The notes under the pieces were generated by a model, which did not search any database, was not told the DNA's origin, and worked only from the letters and a program-made list of their open reading frames with translations. This document shows positions 41,103 through 64,000 of a DNA stretch of 64,000 nucleotides, piece by piece; position 1 is the stretch's first letter, and each line of letters opens with the position of its first letter. The position numbers and the translations under genes are program-made. The stretch covers positions 9,003,273 through 9,067,272 of the forward strand of contig CM020510.1 of assembly GCA_009823395.1 (NCBI GenBank), read 5' to 3'. This DNA is from Thamnaconus septentrionalis (taxonomy: Eukaryota > Chordata > Actinopteri > Tetraodontiformes > Monacanthidae).

Positions 41103-42112
41103 TAATTTGGCCAATGTTCTCTCGGGGGGGAGGGGTTCAGAACCATAGCCAGAGCCCATCACCGAGAGAAGCGATGGAGACGTTCTTGCTCTTCATTTGC
41201 GGAGCTCTCATGTCGTGTCGTCCTCATACGATCAATAAATGGGACGTGGAAAACGTCTGTGCATGCACGCAGGCAAAGGACTGATTGATGATACGCTGGA
41301 TTAACAGTGACACCGCACAGAGACGCACAACCACCCAACCCGCCTCCCCCTTCACTTCCCCCCTGGTCCACAGTCGCCCTCTGAGCTACACTTGTCAACA
41401 CCGCTGCTGTGCTGCGAGGTGGAGCCGTGGCAACGTGATCAGTGTTGTCGCCAGTCGCTGCTTCTCACCTGCCAGCCGTGAGCTTCGCCAGGGCCGGTCC
41501 TGGACGCCACGCTCTGAGTGTTTTCCCTGTCCAATCCGAAACCACCCTCAGTTGAAATGTAGTAACGGAAAATTTAGGGCGGTATGATTAAAATATGTTG
41601 GGGAAAATATTTCTGGGTAGATGTAGCAGACTACCACCAAGTGGAGATAAACCCCTCTTCAGTGCTTACCTCCTCAGCAGGGGCAGCAGGAAAGAGCAAT
41701 TCACCTGTAGATACTGTGATGGTAATAATATACAGAGAACAAGTTACTTTTAAACATATTTTAAAAAAAATTAGAAGCCAACTTAAAGTCAGAGGATAAA
41801 TGTTTTGGGTGTAACGATTAATTAATTAATCGATCATTTGCATCCTTAATTTGAGCCTTAATGCTCAGAATAGTTGGACAGAGGCTTCTACTGGTGGAAA
41901 AAATCTCATCTCTGACTGTCACACACAAGGTTTTGGTTCGGTGTCGATGGCCAGTGGCAGCCTGACAACTCATTCTTCCTTATCTGCTTAATTTGCTTTC
42001 CGTAATGTGAGAAAAAGCTTGTCAGCGCTGAAGCTTGCTATTCTTCTGTGAGGAGATAACGTGGATCAATTCTCACAGATCCACTTGGCTGCAGTGATTC
42101 TGTCCCCGGAAA

Positions 42113-42113
<1 letters not shown>

Positions 42114-42154
<41 letters not shown>
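42114..42154 (+). repeat. (CA)n microsatellite
   Basis: 41 bp of CA in the proposed first intron of ecel1. A T run follows at about 42606-42626. Confidence 0.95.
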
Positions 42155-42156
<2 letters not shown>

Positions 42157-42997
42157 CACAAACAAGCTCAGAGGCTTGAAACGCTCACAGCAGTTTGACT
42201 GTTGTGACTGCTGTCCCACGTTATTGATTGGAATCGTGACATTTCCTCATGTATTATTGATCACCTACGTGACCGCGCAGGATGCTGTCAGATGCTGGTT
42301 TATTTACTTCTTAAGTGGTCTCATCCTGGTGTACTTATTGTTACTAGACTCCACACACTCACTCAAGGTCCAACATTCCTCTGCATTCAGACACCAAACC
42401 CGTTTTTTGTTTATTTTTTCTTTGTTGTTGCCTGCATCATCTGAAGGCTGAAAGAAGCACAAAGACCGAGGGGGCGGTGCTCCACTTCCTGCTTTTGCCT
42501 GCAGGTGCAGGTCTGAGAACCTGTAATGAAAAAACACTCACCGGTTACTTTCAAATTCAGCGCAGTGTTTTAACCATTTACAAAACCCGCTCTCATCCCT
42601 GCTCCTTTTTTTTTTTTTTTTTTTTTCAAGAGAAAACGGTGACGGCAGCATCAGAAGTGTAAAGCAGCCAGTAATGCATTCAGAGTGAGCCGGAGACTTT
42701 GCGCTGCTTGTTTAAAACTGTGGATCAAGGACGCTGGTACCCCCTTCCGTCTAGCACCCCACCCCCACTGTGACATTTGCTTTGCGACGTATTACTTCTG
42801 AAATAGATCGAGGCCACACAAACAACTCCGCACCTCTGACTTTGAATATAATCCAGTTAAAATGTTGTCTTGCTGCTTTTGTCTTTCGCTTCAACGGATT
42901 TTCTTGACTTCTTTCAAGCAGTCGCTTGTTGTTTTGGGGATCGCTGTTTCCACTCAACTTCATCTTCTCTCAACTTCATGCATAAAATAATATGAAA

Positions 42998-43036
42998 CGG
43001 GGCTGTCAAATACAGTCTACACAATTGACAGCCCTG
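42998..43036. repeat. 39 bp inverted-repeat mini-element (GGGCTGTCAA...TTGACAGCCC)
   Basis: Two 12 bp arms, CGGGGCTGTCAA and TTGACAGCCCTG, match as inverted repeats with one mismatch and are separated by only 15 bp. The arm sequence is the same as the terminus of the repeat fragment at 59879. It may be a hAT-like element reduced to its two ends. No matching 8 bp flanks are seen, so this origin is inference. Confidence 0.4.
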
Positions 43037-43861
43037 CACTGCAAACATAACTAAACTGGAAGTAATTGGAAGTATATTTATACCCAGAGTTCAAGACATA
43101 AAATGCATTTTTGCTAAAAAAAAAAAATGAAATTTAAAACCAAACAGATTTGATTTGCTTGGGATTTGGAAGTGCTTTGGATGTAGCGCTGTGAATATTA
43201 GTAGCCTACTCACCTTTGCAAGGATCAACTGCTGTTGCCAGAGTGTGTGTTTCCTTCTCAGCAGAACTTGCATTATTTAAAATCTGTCTGGAATTTGTCT
43301 GGCCTCACAGGAGCTGAGTTGTGGTAACTGTCACGCTTCCTTGTGTCCAGCTGTAACTTCCCAATACCCGAGTCACCCCGGGGATCTCTCTCCAATGGTG
43401 ACTATCAGCAATCAATCCAACAAACACAGCTGGCCAGAAGAGGCAGAAGTGTCCCCCAAAAAAATCTGCCCCCAAAGTATCTTTCCACAGTAGATGATCT
43501 CCCTCCGTGTCTCTTTTCTGTTTTTATCGACAGGTGACCTGTAATCAGTTGTGAAGAAGGCCAAATAGGAGGAGATCAAGTGAAAGGAGAGCACGGAGAG
43601 AGAGGATGAGCGATAGAGAGCAGGACCCGGGAGAATCCTCGTGCACAAACGGAGCCTCTTGCTCGCACGGCCGCCTTCCGATTCAGGGAGAATAAAGAGG
43701 ATTTGCTTAAAGAGGGTCAGCGGGATTTTAACCTCGTGTCGCTGTTTTGCCCCACAGTCAGGGGGGGATCACAACGTGGTCTCGACAGGAGTTCCTATGG
43801 TTGTTTATCACGTGTAAACATCCTCTTCAGATAATCCCTCCTGAAACCTTTTTTTTGCCAG

Positions 43862-43882
43862 AGTCGCACGGACCTTTATGCC
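43862..43882 (+). other. Short 5' UTR part of the first coding exon
   Basis: A T-rich tract ending in gccag (AG at 43860-43861) forms a good acceptor 21 nt before the ecel1 start codon. Two weaker acceptor-like sites lie upstream, cccacag at 43750-43756 and ctcttcag at 43823-43830. Which one is used decides the length of the leader. Confidence 0.6.
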
Positions 43883-63431
<19,549 letters not shown>

Positions 63432-63840
63432 GTAAGTAGCCCACCACCTCCTCCTCTTCCTCCTCCTGTTCTAGCCTTTCCCTGCCGCGTGCTCCGCAGG
63501 GAGACGGCAGCGTCGCCGCGGCCACAACACAGGTCATTAAAAGTTGGCGAGCCTCGTTCCTCCGCCGCCTTCCCAGCACACCAGATTACACCAATTTAAC
63601 TGGCCACCAGGAGCTCAATTACTGAACAAGGGTAGCAGTAATGGAACCCGTGTCATTGAGGAGTTGCCTCTTAAATTCGAGTCCGTCCAAATAATTCCAA
63701 GTTGCATGAAGGTAGAAAGCACTCCAAGTAGCCGCTCGGCTGTATTAATCTCACTCGTTCTCCTTTTCTGGCTTTCAAATAAGAAAAAAATCAATGTTTT
63801 TTTTTTTGAAATAGCATTGTTCACAATATTGTGTCTAATA

Positions 63841-64000
63841 CAGGGGTGGGCAAACTTTTTGACTGGTGGGCCACAGTGGCTTGTAAAATGTGACAGAGGG
63901 GCCGGAGCAGGAGCAGACAGTTGAATATGAACAAATACAAAGTTACGACAAAATATGTCTTTGACGCCCAACAGTGCTTACAGTAGCTCTTTATTGAAAT
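63841..64000 (+). mobile_element. Left end of a hAT-like element, running off the window
   Basis: Starts CAGGGGTGGGCAAACTTTTT followed by GACTGGTGGGCCACA, the well known terminus of hAT-type elements widespread in fish and amphibians. The 8 bp before it (gtctaata, 63833-63840) would be the target duplication. The right end is not in the window, so length and completeness are unknown. It sits in the intron after ecel1 coding exon 11. Confidence 0.65.

Larger units (their letters stand above)
37680..43861 (+). other. Proposed first intron of ecel1
   Basis: Runs from the CAG|gtaaag donor to the ttttttttgccag acceptor. Contains the 40741 interspersed repeat, TG and CA arrays, the 42998 mini-element and a T run at 42606-42626. 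The first few hundred bases remain CpG-rich. It is an intron only if the first-exon assignment is right; otherwise it is upstream DNA. Confidence 0.45.

Overview
This window is vertebrate nuclear DNA, almost certainly from a ray-finned (teleost) fish. Coding sequence is split by GT-AG introns and simple repeats are very abundant, especially (CA)n/(TG)n, (GA)n and homopolymers. Several interspersed repeats have a typical fish character. I see no operons, bacterial signals, CRISPR arrays, tRNA or rRNA genes.

One gene is well supported. It is ecel1 (endothelin-converting enzyme-like 1, also called DINE), a neuronal M13/neprilysin-family type II membrane protein on the + strand. Eleven coding exons can be placed between 43883 and 63431. 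Every junction keeps frame, and together they encode residues 1-622 plus two bases of codon 623. The window ends inside the next intron, so the exons expected to carry the zinc-binding HExxH and ExxxD motifs lie past position 64000. A non-coding first exon with a CpG-rich promoter is proposed at about 37399-37679, ending in a CAG|GTAAAG donor. If right, a ~6.2 kb first intron leads to the acceptor just before the start codon.

Layout: 1-37398 is gene-poor upstream DNA holding microsatellites, repeat remnants, an intact-looking 561 bp hAT-like non-autonomous transposon (29831-30391) and a perfect palindrome centred on a CRE (10967-10982). 37399-43861 is the proposed promoter/first exon and first intron. 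43862-63431 is the ecel1 coding region, with introns from 86 bp to 8.0 kb. 63432-64000 is intron holding the start of another hAT-like element.

I found no sign of a new multi-gene system. The observations most worth following concern ecel1 expression: a tiny uORF overlapping the start codon, TG-rich tracts beside several splice sites, two non-consensus donors, the distal promoter candidate, and paired CA/TG arrays able to fold into long hairpins. Names for repeat families rest on remembered consensus sequences; no database was searched.
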